The notes beneath the pieces are model-generated. The model did no database searches, was not told where the DNA came from, and saw only the letters and a program-made list of their open reading frames with translations. Of a stretch of 64,000 nucleotides of DNA, positions 1 through 11,339 are shown piece after piece. Position 1 is the stretch's first letter. The number at the start of each line of letters is the position of its first letter. This stretch comes from Cordylochernes scorpioides (taxonomy: Eukaryota > Arthropoda > Arachnida > Pseudoscorpiones > Chernetidae): positions 55,766,507 through 55,830,506 of the forward strand of contig CP092863.1 of assembly GCA_030710605.1 (NCBI GenBank), given 5' to 3'. A program made the translations under genes and the position numbers.

Positions 1-1537
1 TTGTGAGATTCTCAAAGAAATCTAAATGGTTGGTGTGAAAAATGTGTTTTAAAAAAAAATGGCGCATATGAAGATAGCGGTCAATAACATCTGCCTTGAG
101 CGGGGACATGTAACTGAAATAGATTCGGGGATCCTATTACTGGCGGTCACTCCTGTTTTTCACGGGATCGTCGTGGGTGGTCAATCATGGGGGATGTTTG
201 TTATTTTTGTCGTTTACTTGAAACTGATTTTCTCTCTCTTCCGTTGAGGTTTGAAATTTTCTGTTATAATTGAAAGATATGATTTTCTTGGTGTTCGTAG
301 TTGTTGTGTTTCGAAGTTAGTTTAGACTTAGTAAAAATGTTATTCGGTGATGTCAGATTAGATGTGTGGTGAAAGTTCGACTTTCGACGTAGACACGCTT
401 TGGGGTGAGATGTCATAGGCATGAAGGCGTCTTTGGCCTGAAAAGTGAAAAAGTTTTGTGGTGTGGCACTGTGACACGAAGTGAGAAATGTGAATGAAAA
501 GGTGTCACGTGAAGTCTTAGTTTGGTACAAAATCTAAACTGTTTCACCATGAATAACAAATTTACTAAAGTCATGGGTGGTGGTTGTACGAACACATATT
601 GAGAATATTTTTGACTGTTAGTGGATGTGGCACGTTTAATGCGAAAATTTTTAATGTGCGTTTATGTTTAGTGGCGACGATATGGAGCTTGTGTGGCTCG
701 AAATTGGGTTTGTGTGCTAAGTCGCGCACTTAAAATTGTTGCCAATTGGAGAGAGTGATGTGTGAGGGTGTTGTAAGGTTTGTTAAAAGAAATGTGTTGA
801 TGATTAAATATGCATGTAAAAGGAAAGTATGAGGGAGTGTATTTAAGTTGGATTTTTAACTTGTTTTGGGAAAGATAGTTGTTTTTCCTAGTGGTGTTTT
901 TGAAGATATTGTATCTTTCGATTTTTGCAATTAAAAAAAAATGCCTTTCACCTATGTTAATTTATATTTAAAATTTGAATATATTTTTTAAATCGTTGAT
1001 TATGGCAGTTAAAATGATTCTTATAAAAGGGCAATGTCGTGATAGTGACAAGAATATTTTGAATTGGGGCATTTAGTTTAAATGGTGAAAGTGACAATGA
1101 TTTTTTCAAAATGCTAAGTATTTGATTATGAAATTGGTATATTTTGGTAGGAAAATAACTAATAAGAAAAACAAAAATAAGTTTAGTATTATGATGAATG
1201 AGAGATTTTAAGAAATAATAATAATGATTTTTCTTTCAAGCTGTAGATTTGGATAATATCATTATAGGTGAATTTAAGAACGACATGTGAGATTGGCAAA
1301 TTTGTAAAAATGCGTGATGGGCGAAATTTTTTTAAAAAGTAAAATTGAGACTAATAACTTGAAATTTATAATCTGATTCAAAATTAAAGTAAATTTGATA
1401 AATGAGAATGTGAAAGTTTCAAAAATTGAATAAAAAATGATATGAAAGGTAAAAATTGATTTTAAAATGCTTGAAGTGAAAATATAAATATAAATATTTA
1501 TGGGGTATCAAGTTGTGAACTTGAGGATAAAGTTAAG
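1..1537. other. AT-rich intergenic sequence, no gene seen
   Basis: No reading frame here resembles a known family; the longest are about 60-90 codons and low complexity. The top strand is noticeably rich in G and T over the first 1 kb. The stretch ends at the target site of the BEL element. It could be intron, intergenic DNA or decayed repeat. Confidence 0.5.
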
Positions 1538-1542
1538 GTAGG

Positions 1543-1890
1543 TGTTTGCGCCTAGCTATGTAAATCACTAGCTAGGCTGCATTGATTCATAGTCATGCAA
1601 ATTCTTTCTTTATTTCTTTTTATTATGTAAATATGTGTGTATATAAAATGAATGGATGATTGAATAAAGTTAGAGTGTGTTAGCAAAAACGCCGTGAGGC
1701 TGTGTGGCCATTCTCTTGTTGTTACATCGCATTAGGAAAGGTACAATCTCTCAGTAGTCAATCACGCAGGTCGAGGTGAAAGTATACAGTCCAAAATTAA
1801 GCTCTGCCAAGGATAGTCAACATCAAAAACAAAAGGTTAGAGAGCAGCACGGATTTCCAAACTATTGCTGTAAGGATCCAAGCTGCAACA
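1543..1890 (+). repeat. 5' LTR of BEL/Pao element
   Basis: The LTR begins TGTTTGCGCC and ends GCTGCAACA. It matches 7094-7441 except for one base. It contains a TATA-like run (TATATAAAA near 1640) and an AATAAA signal near 1663, the expected promoter and polyadenylation elements of an LTR. Confidence 0.95.
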
Positions 1891-1892
1891 TA

Positions 1893-1910
1893 TGGTCCAT
1901 ATCGACCCGG
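1893..1910 (+). promoter_or_regulatory. Primer-binding site, BEL/Pao element
   Basis: TGGTCCATATCGACCCGG starts two bases after the LTR, with the TGG expected for annealing to a tRNA CCA end. The priming tRNA was not identified. A similar TGGTCCC start is present at the minus-strand BEL element near 58.5 kb. Confidence 0.7.
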
Positions 1911-1965
1911 ATCTTAAGGAACAGAGCGTGATTCTGCCGAGAAACAAACCTTCAAATCTGGAACC

Positions 1966-4900
1966 ATGTCTAAGGCAACGAAAGGCCTAAAAATCAAGAT
2001 CCGTTCACAGACAAGACGAATCGAAAGATACCTAGCATCCATAGATGAACACATATCGGGAGGCGATCTCCATAAATTGAAAATGATACAAGAAGGTATT
2101 ACAGAAATAAAAACTGAGACAAAATTCCTATTCGATGAGTTATTTGTACAGGAGGAGGTAGATGAAGAAAAAGAACTCGAAGGTTATGAAGCGATTCAAG
2201 ATAAAATCGAAAAACTGGAATTAAAGCTCAGGCGTGCATTAGAAGGAAACCAAAGTACAGCTGATACAAAACAAGCAAAGGCCATCGAAACAGTGAAATT
2301 GCCCATCTTCGAGTTGCCTCACTTCTATGGAGATGCAAACTCTTGGTTTAACTTCAAAGAGGTATTCGGAATGGTCATAGATCAAAATCCAGGCTTAAAC
2401 GATCTACAAAAGCTGCAATACTTGGGCTCCGCGGTAAAGGGAGAAGCGGCCAGACTGATACGTGGGTTCCCAGTGGTATCAGAGAGCTACAAGCAGGCAT
2501 GGGATACTCTGGTGTCCAGATACGACAATCAAAGAGAGTTGGCTTATGCACAACTGAACAAAATCTTCAAGATTAAGCAAGTCAAGAATACATCGGCAAA
2601 GGCCATAAGGGAACTCCTGGACACATGCAATGAGTCTGTGCGCAATCTGGAATCCCTCGGATTGCAAAGAAATGAGTTGGTAGACGTGATACTGGTACAG
2701 TTCTTGAGGAACAGACTCGATGAGGATGTGAAGCGACAGTGGGAGTTGACACAGGATGAGAGATCGTTTCCTTCCTATGAGAACTTCATTCAATTTCTTG
2801 AAAGACAAGCCAGAAGTCTGCCACAGGGAGCAAGGGAATACCAAAGAAAGGAAAATGAGATGCAAAGGGAATATGCAAGTGTACACACTGCGGTTAATGC
2901 CAATGCTCAAATATGCATAGCATGCAAGGCAGGCCACAGAATCTACAACTGTACTACATTTAGTACAATGCCCATCGAACAAAAATGGGAATTTGTCAAG
3001 CAAAACAAGTTGTGCTACAATTGTCTAAAAAAGGGTCATACAAGAACAACTTGTTACCAAGGACCTTGTAAGAAATGCAACAAAAACCACCATACTTTGC
3101 TCCATAGGCTCGACACTAAGGTGACTGATAGTCAGAAGGGTGCAAAGCCTCAGATCTCTGAACCTGTGGGTCAGGTCAACAACACGAGTATTGAACAAGG
3201 AGGTGAGACCATCAATCAAGTGCTCCTTGCGACAGCTCAAATAATTGTGGAAGGTGAAAACGGGACACAGCTGATCTGCCGAGCACTTTTGGACAGTGGA
3301 TCACAGGTTTGTTTGATCACAAGGGAAATTTGTGAGAAACTTGGACTCAAGGGAGAAACATCAGGACGCTCACTGAGGGGTATTGGAAATAATCCAGTCC
3401 AAGGGTCATCTACATCTGTTGGCTTAAAATTTAAATCGATTTATAGATCGGAAAAATATGAAACGAGAGCTCTAGTAATGGAGGTCTTGACAGCGGAAAT
3501 TCCAAACTTCGAAATGGCAGAACCGACCTGGATTATGCAGAAAGACTTTGAGTTGGCAGACCCTCTGTTTCATATTTCAGCACCAATCGACATCATTCTA
3601 GGTGCAGAAATGTATGCATATCTGATGCATGGAGAGAAAAAAATGCTGGGAATGAACCAACCTATAGCAATGAATTCAAGGCTCGGTTGGATTCTAATGG
3701 GCAAGGTAGAAAGCTCTCTCTCGTCGAACTATAAAAATGGACCTTGTAGCTATGCGGTACAAACAACATCAGAATTAGATGGTCTGGTAAGAGATTTCTG
3801 GGAATTGGAGTCAGTACCGTCATTGCAAGACCAGAATCCAAGGGAAGAAAGTTACGAGACTCATTACATGAAAACCTATTCCAGAGACTGCCAGGGAAGA
3901 TATATTGTGAAATTACTATTTAAAGAAAAACCCTCTCTGCTCGGACAATCAAGAGAGAAGGCCTTGGCTAGGTTTCTGGCATTGGAACGAAGACTGTTGA
4001 AAACCCCAAGAGTCTATAAACAGTACAAAGAGTTCATGAGGGAATACGAGGCATTGGGTCACATGGAGCTAGTGCCATTTAAGGAGATAATCAGAGACCC
4101 ATCAACATGTTATTACATGCCGCATCATGGAGTTGAAAGAGAACAATCTACAACTACAAAATTAAGAGTGGTCTTTGATGCATCGGCGAAAACTGATTCT
4201 GGTACCTCATTGAACCAAATATTGAACACCGGACCAAAGATCCAAAGGGATATATTTGTCATCCTGACGGGATTCAGAGCACATCCAATTGCGATTATTG
4301 CTGATATAGAAAAGATGTTCAGACAAGTGAGAATTCACCCAGAGGATGCAGATTACCAAAGGATATTATGGAGACAAACACCTGAACAACCGGTGGAAGA
4401 TTATAGGTTGTTGACAGTAACATACGGGACTACATCTGCCCCCTTTTTGGCTATTAGGACAATACATCAGCTGGCCAGGGATGAATGCAAAGAGTTTCCA
4501 ACGGCTTCAAAGGTCGTAATGAGTGATTTCTATGTGGACGATCTCTTAACGGGAGTATCTTCAAAACAGGAAGGCGAGGAGTTGATAAAACAAATGATAG
4601 GTCTGATGTCAAAGGGAGGTTTCGAGATTAGAAAATGGAAATCCAATTGCCATGAACTTGTGTCCCAAATGGATAAAACTGAGATTGAATTGGGTGTTAA
4701 CGCTTCGTCAAGGGTTTTAGGAATTCTTTGGGATAATTCACGGGACGCCTTCAGGATCAATATAAATAACCCTGGTGAAGTCATAACAAAGAGGGATTAT
4801 TTGTCCAACATTGCTAGGATATTTGATCCATTGGGCTTCCTTTCACCCCTTACAGTCGCCTTGAAAATTATGATGCAAGAACTATGGAAGGAAAAGTTAA

Positions 4901-7071
4901 GTTGGGACGAGCCCATGTCAGAAAGGTGGAGAGCAAGGTGGAACTCTTTTCGTGACGAAATGAGTGTGCTGACCAAGTTGGAGGTCCCTAGATATATTTT
5001 TATGGATCAAAATAGTAGGAATATCCAACTTCACGGATTCTGCGATGCTTCAAGCGTGGCATATTCAGCGGTTTGCTATCTAAAATCGGAAACTATTGAA
5101 GGACGAATTGGGATATCACTAATTGCGGCGAAAACAAGAGTCGCCCCCTGCAAACCTTGTACACTTCCGAGATTGGAGTTATGTGCTGCTCTTCTTCTAT
5201 CACAGCTTTATAGGTCTATTGTAGAATCAATTAAATTGCCACTAGATGAAGTTCGTCTATGGACGGATTCTCAGATAGCACTTTGCTGGATAAAATCGGA
5301 TCCTAATAGATGGAAGAAATTTATAAGTCATCGAGTTATGAAAATACAGCAGTTGACAGAATTAAAGTATTGGGGCCACGTGTCTGGAAAGGATAATCCG
5401 GCCGATTGTGCGTCGAGAGGTCTAAAGCCTGCGGCACTGATAAAACATGAACTTTGGTGGCAAGGACCCTCGTGGTTGAAAGATGACTGTGTTGAGCGAA
5501 TTTGGGAGAACTCGAACAGTGATCTTCAAATTCAAGAGCAAGAAGAGATTGTGGCATTCTGCCATCTCCAGACAACAAACGTTCCGGAATACTTTCTGAA
5601 ATACTCGTCCTTCACGAGACTAAAAAGAGTCACAGCTTGGTGTCTAAGATTTGGAGCAAATTGCCAACGAGCAAGTAAGGAAAGAGAATATGGTCCCTTG
5701 ACAACAGCTGAGATGAATCGTGCTATAATGGTGATTGTCAAGCTAGTACAATGTTCCGAATTTCTTCATGAAATTCAATCGTTAAATGATCATTGTCAGC
5801 TTCCAAATAAGAATCGAATCTTGGATTTAGGGCCATTTTTGGACGACGAGGGCCTACTTAGAGTTGGAGGACGCCTTCAGAGGTCTAACTTGTCATCCAA
5901 CCAGAAACATCCGATGATCTTGCCTAAAAAACACCATATCACCAGGTTAATCATACAAGAATATCATCAAAGATATCTCCATGCGGGCCCTCACTTGGTT
6001 TTATCGCTAATACGAAATAAGTATTGGATACTGGGAGGCCGAGAAATAGTAAGACGAGTAGTCAAAAATTGCCTGATCTGTTTTAAACTCAGAGCTCGAA
6101 CAGTCGAGCAAATAATGGGAAACTTGCCGCCTGATAGAGTGAACCCTTCTAGACCTTTCCTTAAAACCGGGTTAGACATAGCGGGTCCATTCGGACTGAG
6201 ACCCAGCTTGATCAGGTCCAAAAGCGTGATAAAAGCATATGTCGTATTGTTTGTCTGTTTTGCTGTAAAGGCAGTCCATCTTGAGATGGTAACCAGCCTC
6301 TCTACGAACTCCTTTATAGCAGCCCTAAGACGATTCATTTCAAGAAGAGGAAGGCCATCCGACATTTATTCAGATAATGGAACAAATTTTAAAGGCACTC
6401 AAAGAATTCTAAGAGAGCAGTTTGAAATAATTAATGCAATAGAAACTAGAGAATTTATTTCAGAAGAATTAATTACGTGGCACTTTATACCGCCATCCGC
6501 GCCACACTTTGGAGGCCTATGGGAGGCCAATATAAAGAGCGTCAAGGGCCATATAATCAAGGCTGGCAGGACATCGCTGATGAACCCGGAGGAATTTGCC
6601 ACTTTACTTTGCCAGATCGAGGCATGCTTGAACAGTCGGCCACTCGTAGAGTCAAGTTCAGACCCGAATGATCTTCAAGCATTGACGCCCGGACATTTCC
6701 TGATTGGTACGTCCATGATTGATATACCAGAGCCAACTTCTAAGGACCAATTTAATTTAACATCGAGGTGGAATCTAGTGCAAAAACTAAGAAATTCCTT
6801 TTGGAAAAGATGGTCCGGAGAATACATTAACTCTTTACAACAAAAGGGAAAATGGAGGCAAAAGAAATTAAATCTAGAGGTAGATCAACTGGTCTTAATA
6901 AAGGAAGATGGGACTCCACCAATGCGATGGCGGCTGGGAAGAATAATTGAAGTGTTTCCAGGGAGCGACAAAGTAGTGCGAGTCGCACTCGTCAGGACAG
7001 CCAGAGGAGTTTTTAAAAGACCAATCACCAAGTTAGCTCCTCTTCCGTTTGCGCCTCAAGATCTGAACTGA
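1966..7071 (+). CDS. BEL/Pao Gag-Pol polyprotein, 1701 aa, intact
   Basis: A single frame encodes Gag, protease, reverse transcriptase, RNase H and integrase of a BEL/Pao retrotransposon. Seen in order: a charged coiled-coil-like N-terminus and DUF1759-type Gag region (to about residue 300); cysteine clusters starting at C317 and C350 (CYNC...GH....C); an aspartic protease motif LLDSGS with D443; reverse transcriptase with YVDD at 856-859; RNase H-type region (about 1020-1150); HHCC zinc region near 1335-1375; integrase core with D1404, D1470 (YSDNGTNF) and E1520 (GGLWE); and a C-terminal DUF5641-like domain. The ATG lies 55 bases past the primer site. No stop or frameshift interrupts it, unlike every other retroelement in the window. 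Gag-Pol as one frame is normal for BEL. Confidence 0.95.
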   Translation: MSKATKGLKIKIRSQTRRIERYLASIDEHISGGDLHKLKMIQEGITEIKTETKFLFDELFVQEEVDEEKELEGYEAIQDKIEKLELKLRRALEGNQSTADTKQAKAIETVKLPIFELPHFYGDANSWFNFKEVFGMVIDQNPGLNDLQKLQYLGSAVKGEAARLIRGFPVVSESYKQAWDTLVSRYDNQRELAYAQLNKIFKIKQVKNTSAKAIRELLDTCNESVRNLESLGLQRNELVDVILVQFLRNRLDEDVKRQWELTQDERSFPSYENFIQFLERQARSLPQGAREYQRKENEMQREYASVHTAVNANAQICIACKAGHRIYNCTTFSTMPIEQKWEFVKQNKLCYNCLKKGHTRTTCYQGPCKKCNKNHHTLLHRLDTKVTDSQKGAKPQISEPVGQVNNTSIEQGGETINQVLLATAQIIVEGENGTQLICRALLDSGSQVCLITREICEKLGLKGETSGRSLRGIGNNPVQGSSTSVGLKFKSIYRSEKYETRALVMEVLTAEIPNFEMAEPTWIMQKDFELADPLFHISAPIDIILGAEMYAYLMHGEKKMLGMNQPIAMNSRLGWILMGKVESSLSSNYKNGPCSYAVQTTSELDGLVRDFWELESVPSLQDQNPREESYETHYMKTYSRDCQGRYIVKLLFKEKPSLLGQSREKALARFLALERRLLKTPRVYKQYKEFMREYEALGHMELVPFKEIIRDPSTCYYMPHHGVEREQSTTTKLRVVFDASAKTDSGTSLNQILNTGPKIQRDIFVILTGFRAHPIAIIADIEKMFRQVRIHPEDADYQRILWRQTPEQPVEDYRLLTVTYGTTSAPFLAIRTIHQLARDECKEFPTASKVVMSDFYVDDLLTGVSSKQEGEELIKQMIGLMSKGGFEIRKWKSNCHELVSQMDKTEIELGVNASSRVLGILWDNSRDAFRININNPGEVITKRDYLSNIARIFDPLGFLSPLTVALKIMMQELWKEKLSWDEPMSERWRARWNSFRDEMSVLTKLEVPRYIFMDQNSRNIQLHGFCDASSVAYSAVCYLKSETIEGRIGISLIAAKTRVAPCKPCTLPRLELCAALLLSQLYRSIVESIKLPLDEVRLWTDSQIALCWIKSDPNRWKKFISHRVMKIQQLTELKYWGHVSGKDNPADCASRGLKPAALIKHELWWQGPSWLKDDCVERIWENSNSDLQIQEQEEIVAFCHLQTTNVPEYFLKYSSFTRLKRVTAWCLRFGANCQRASKEREYGPLTTAEMNRAIMVIVKLVQCSEFLHEIQSLNDHCQLPNKNRILDLGPFLDDEGLLRVGGRLQRSNLSSNQKHPMILPKKHHITRLIIQEYHQRYLHAGPHLVLSLIRNKYWILGGREIVRRVVKNCLICFKLRARTVEQIMGNLPPDRVNPSRPFLKTGLDIAGPFGLRPSLIRSKSVIKAYVVLFVCFAVKAVHLEMVTSLSTNSFIAALRRFISRRGRPSDIYSDNGTNFKGTQRILREQFEIINAIETREFISEELITWHFIPPSAPHFGGLWEANIKSVKGHIIKAGRTSLMNPEEFATLLCQIEACLNSRPLVESSSDPNDLQALTPGHFLIGTSMIDIPEPTSKDQFNLTSRWNLVQKLRNSFWKRWSGEYINSLQQKGKWRQKKLNLEVDQLVLIKEDGTPPMRWRLGRIIEVFPGSDKVVRVALVRTARGVFKRPITKLAPLPFAPQDLN

Positions 7072-7079
7072 AGTTCAGC

Positions 7080-7091
7080 GGTGGGGGGGAG
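7080..7091 (+). promoter_or_regulatory. Polypurine tract, BEL/Pao element
   Basis: A G-rich run (GTGGGGGGGAG) sits between the Gag-Pol stop codon and the right LTR. It is the likely plus-strand DNA primer. Confidence 0.8.
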
Positions 7092-7093
7092 TA

Positions 7094-7441
7094 TGTTTGC
7101 GCCTAGCTATGTAAATCACTAGCTAGGCTGCATTGATTCATAGTCATGCAAATTCTTTCTTTATTTCTTTTTATTATGTAAATATGTGTGTATATAAAAT
7201 GAATGGATGATTGAATAAAGTTAGAGTGTGTTAGCAAAAACGCCGTGAGGCTGTGTGGCCATTCTCTTGTTGTTACATCGCATTAGGAAAGGTACAATCT
7301 CTCAGTAGTCAATCACGCAGGTCGAGGTGAAGGTATACAGTCCAAAATTAAGCTCTGCCAAGGATAGTCAACATCAAAAACAAAAGGTTAGAGAGCAGCA
7401 CGGATTTCCAAACTATTGCTGTAAGGATCCAAGCTGCAACA
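7094..7441 (+). repeat. 3' LTR of BEL/Pao element
   Basis: This is a 348-bp copy of 1543-1890, with one base change noticed (7332). It carries its own AATAAA at 7214-7219. The GTAGG target copy follows directly. Confidence 0.95.
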
Positions 7442-7446
7442 GTAGG

Positions 7447-9340
7447 TTTTTAAAAACTTACAGTTGTGTGATGAAAGTTCAGTCAGGAGTCTTGGTCTTT
7501 AGTTGTTTTCCTACTGACGTAGAAAGCGCTCCATGCAGGGCTTGTAGTTTCTCCAACGTTGATTGCGGTTTGTCGCTTTGATCATTGTCTCGATGTTAGG
7601 TCGAAGGTGGAGTACTTGTCACTGGGTTTGCGTCATTCTGCTCCTCGATTTTCATGACTTGCGGGAATTTCTACTGTGTCGTTGGGGGTGGTCAGCTTTC
7701 TCCCTAAAATATCGTCTCTTGTTGGGGAAGATATTGCTTGGCTGTTTCGTTGGACTGGCGGGTTTGTTCCTCCATCTTCGCTCTTTCTCGCTTCTATCTG
7801 GACAGGCTTCTTACCTTCTTCGTTGTGTCATTCTTCGTTTTGGTCATCCTGTCGACTAACTGTAATGTGGTGCGGTCCTGTTGACTCTTGTAGAATCCTG
7901 TCGACTAGAAATGTGATGTGGTGAGGTATCCAGTCGACTTAAACTATGTGATGGGATCCGAGAGGAACAGTCAGGATGGGGAGTTTTCCAGTACCTCTCT
8001 GCACCTTGTAAGACTTTTAAAAGTTCTCACAGAGTACAGGCAGTCGTGGTCGAGGCAGAGTGGAAACCTTGGGGATGTCCACACAAAAAACGAAGACACA
8101 GTTGCACTAAGAAAGTTCCGTGAACAGATAAAAGTTGAGCTAGGAGCGAAAGATGGGGAGATAGAAGTTTCTTACTGGTCTACATGATGGATGAGATGGA
8201 CCTGGGGTACAACCGACGCGGGCTTGCACTGAGGGTGAACTAACTGTATTTTAAGCTAGGACGGGGCTTTATGTACCTTTTCTGAGAAAGGGGGGTTTGC
8301 CCCAGATGTGAGAGGGGCGTCTGGTGACATTCTAAACTGGCGCCGTCCTGACAGCTTCCAATCTATCTTTAGACCTTGTTGTTTTGTGACTTCCATCTCC
8401 TTAGCTCAACTCTTAATCTATTACAGAGTTTTATTTATTTGTCCTCAGTTTGTACAAAGTACAATACATATGATGATGTAATGACACATATCAATAATGC
8501 GTATAATCATTTACAGATGTGTTTCTAATATACAACATTAAAATCTTGTTATAAGTTATATACAATATGGGGTTGTTTGTTAAATTACCATATATATATA
8601 CTTTTTGTATTTAAAAGAATTCAAATTTCTATATAAATCCTAACATTAATCATTGTTAATTCTATCATTCTCCAGGAACTTGGGTTGATTATATATACAC
8701 ACATACATAATTAGGGACATGAAAATCTTTGCATTAAGGTAAGAGACCCTATTTTTCATGCTGGCTGGATCTTCAAAATAAGCATTTCTAGGATGAAACA
8801 GAGGAGTGAGAATTTTCGAGTTTTTAACTCGACAGTTGACAAATAATCATCGCATACAACAGCTGGCGACTTCGCTCCAGGAGTCCAGGTTACGCACAGA
8901 AATAATTAACGCTAGACAGTCATTAGGTTGAAAGGTGGTTAGCACGAGCCGCCAGTTGAGTAGGACTTGACCTTGATATGAACTCGCCTTAGCTAATGCC
9001 ATCCTAACCCTACTGGGCTTAGTCTCTTTTACTCATTTTAACTAAAATTGCCTACTAATTATTTTGCGTATCACTACAGACACTACAAAAATCCATAAAA
9101 TTAATACAATTTACCCCTATATTATACTGAGTGTGAATTAAGCCTTTTGTTTTTAAAATTTCATAGCTTTTAACTGCGATTTAAACTTTTTATATGAGTT
9201 TTTATATATGTGTTTATAATTAGATAAAAGCAACTGTTGTAAAAAACCTCATGAGTGTTAATTTAATTTACATTACAAAACAAGCAAGCATGACTGTTTT
9301 CATCAAGTTGAAGAGCAATTCAAGTAAATATCTAAAGATT
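7447..9340. other. Non-coding stretch, no gene recognised
   Basis: Open frames such as 7918-8187 have no recognisable domain. The GC content is higher at 7450-8400, with a few short copies of a CCTGTCGACTA-like word around 7850-7935, then falls in the AT-rich 8400-9300 part. It may hold unrecognised remains of older elements. Confidence 0.4.
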
Positions 9341-9344
9341 CTGC

Positions 9345-11330
9345 TGATAGTCCAGGCTTCTACAACCCCGCGATGCCATCTTTTCCTGGGAGTATCTTCT
9401 CTTTGATTCCGAGCGGCCAATTTCCGTATCTTAGGGTCTCAGCCAGTACAATGAACCTATCCCCAACAATATAATATTGGCAATTATTCTCTCAGCCATC
9501 GTTTCCAAAACAGATCCGCTAGATGATGCGTGAATTTCAGAGGTTTCAGTCGTCAAAGAATCTTCTGGGGGGTTCTAATGGATTAGGTGTTAATATGAAA
9601 AATGTGTAAGTTTCAGAACCCCTGGTGTCGAGAGTTCTACAGACAGATCTGTCAATAGGTGAATATTTATTATTACTTTTTGCTCTATTAAGGCAGTTCT
9701 CTGCATTTCTTTCTGCGGGGTTCACTTTCGAAGTATCGTTTCCATGACCAGTTTAACTGATATTATGAGTCTTTCCCAAGCTCGGCTGAAGTGTGGTCCA
9801 TTTGATTTTTTTTAAAGTGCCTCTTTAATCGAGTATCAGTTTATGTCTTAGTGATTCATTATGTCCTCTTTCAACTCAACTGAAGTTTGTGCCGTCATTT
9901 TTCCAGAGACTCATTTCTCTTCAAGTAGCCACCAATGGATAGCAACTTTGAGCAGTTTGAAAGTCACTTCCCGAATTTGAAGCCACCAGGCGATAAATTA
10001 TAAAATTTTCTGAAAGAGCTTTCTGGCGTCTTCGATAGTGTTAAGTTCGAATAGTCGTCCATATAGTGTTTGCCTATAATATCAGCTACAGTGTCAGAAA
10101 ACTCTCGTATTCTAGTGCAATTAGGTTCTTTATTATACTGCGCACAAAATGGGGAATAGACACTTCTTAACATCATTACCTCTCTAGGTGATATTTAGAT
10201 TGGTATTCCTTAGAATCTTTTTTTCACCAAAACTTCTGTGGATTTAGGCCTATTAAAACATTTAATCGATATCTCTATTAAGGTAATTTTCCTTTGTCTA
10301 AACTTCACCAGTAAGCCCTGTAAAGTATTAAGAGGATCAGGTTAAGCAAGGAGAAAATTGTTAAGTGACTTCCCACGACTTTGAATCGCAGCGTCTATTA
10401 TCAATTTTTAGCTTTCCAGGCTTGTTAGGTGACGATGCTGAAGTGCTGCAGGAACCACTCTCTCTGTGTATGGCGGCTTCTTCAGGGGGTAGCTTTCTGG
10501 CGTATCCTTTACCACACACTGGAAAACCTCCTCCTTATATGCTCTAAAAAAAAAAGAAAGTGCTCAACGTAAATTTCTTCCCAATGCTGTATAGGCGGCG
10601 TAGGGCTACTTGTCTGTTAGGAAGAATTTTAGCAATCTTGTTTCTCCATAGTAGTCCAGCCACGAGTTCTTTTCTGACTCTTCTTGTCGCCTTCATAATC
10701 TTAGCTAAAGTGTCAGTATTTTCTCTGGACCTATGACTTTTGGCCTGGCTAATTCTGATCGATTTCAGAGCAAATAGCTCTTTCATTTGTTTGTGTAGCA
10801 CCCCTGTCCTCGTTATTATCAAACAATGAAGCGTGACATCCTCTAATACTCTATCCCCCAGAAGTCCGCGGATATTCCACCTAAGGAGTCTCTTTGAAAG
10901 CATTTGTGCTGGAATTCCTTTCTCAATCATCTCTCGAGCGATCTTGAGGTGAGCGTGTGTTTGTCCAACGATGAGCTTCGACTTCATCTCCCAGTCATAA
11001 GTTCCACTATATTCTGGTGTGGCTATCCCTCGCAGAGTTTCTGGACATTTAGAGATTTAATTGGCAGGTTCGAGTCTCCTATTGTGCGGACGTGTTGTCC
11101 AGCCTATATTTATTCCTTTTACGTCGCAGGAAACTCTCATATATCCTCTATGAGTTTGTCGCTTCCCATTTGTCCATCTAATGGTTAAGAAGGCCTTTTC
11201 TGAAATCTTTCTTGCGAGTCCATCTCTTACCATGGTGACTACTGACGCTTCGTCAAGAAAGCATTAAGTATATGCTCTTCTAGGCCTCCTAGGCCTTATA
11301 TGTCGATGGGAATCACTCGGAGAAAAACAG
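9345..11330 (-). pseudogene. Old BEL/Pao retrotransposon relic
   Basis: Read on the minus strand, pieces of a BEL Pol appear in the right order. About 11300-11050 resembles the protease start (LLDEAST-like). 10987-10860 matches the KLIVGQTHAHL... segment that follows the BEL protease. 10800-10544 matches the linker before reverse transcriptase (ALRRLYSIGKKF). 10176-9964 carries a reverse-transcriptase box, HYMDDY. The part near 9440-9370 looks like the integrase C-terminal domain (WPLG..., LPGKDG). Frames change repeatedly, stops are present, and much of RNase H and integrase is deleted. No LTR was found. It is a different BEL lineage from the intact copy (YMDD versus YVDD). Confidence 0.7.
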
Positions 11331-11339
11331 CACATAAGC

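Larger units (their letters stand above)
1543..7441 (+). mobile_element. Complete BEL/Pao LTR retrotransposon
   Basis: The element has two 348-bp LTRs (TG...CA), a primer-binding site just inside the left LTR, one uninterrupted Gag-Pol frame and a G-rich polypurine tract before the right LTR. It is flanked by the same 5 bases, GTAGG, at 1538-1542 and 7442-7446, which is the usual BEL target-duplication length. The LTRs differ at one position that I could find (A at 1781, G at 7332), so insertion is recent. With LTRs, both priming sites and the frame intact, it may still be competent for retrotransposition; activity itself cannot be read from sequence. Confidence 0.95.

Noticed and set aside
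8338-8360. TGGCGCCGTCC as a primer-binding site of another LTR element
   Set aside because: No matching LTR pair or coding region could be found around it.
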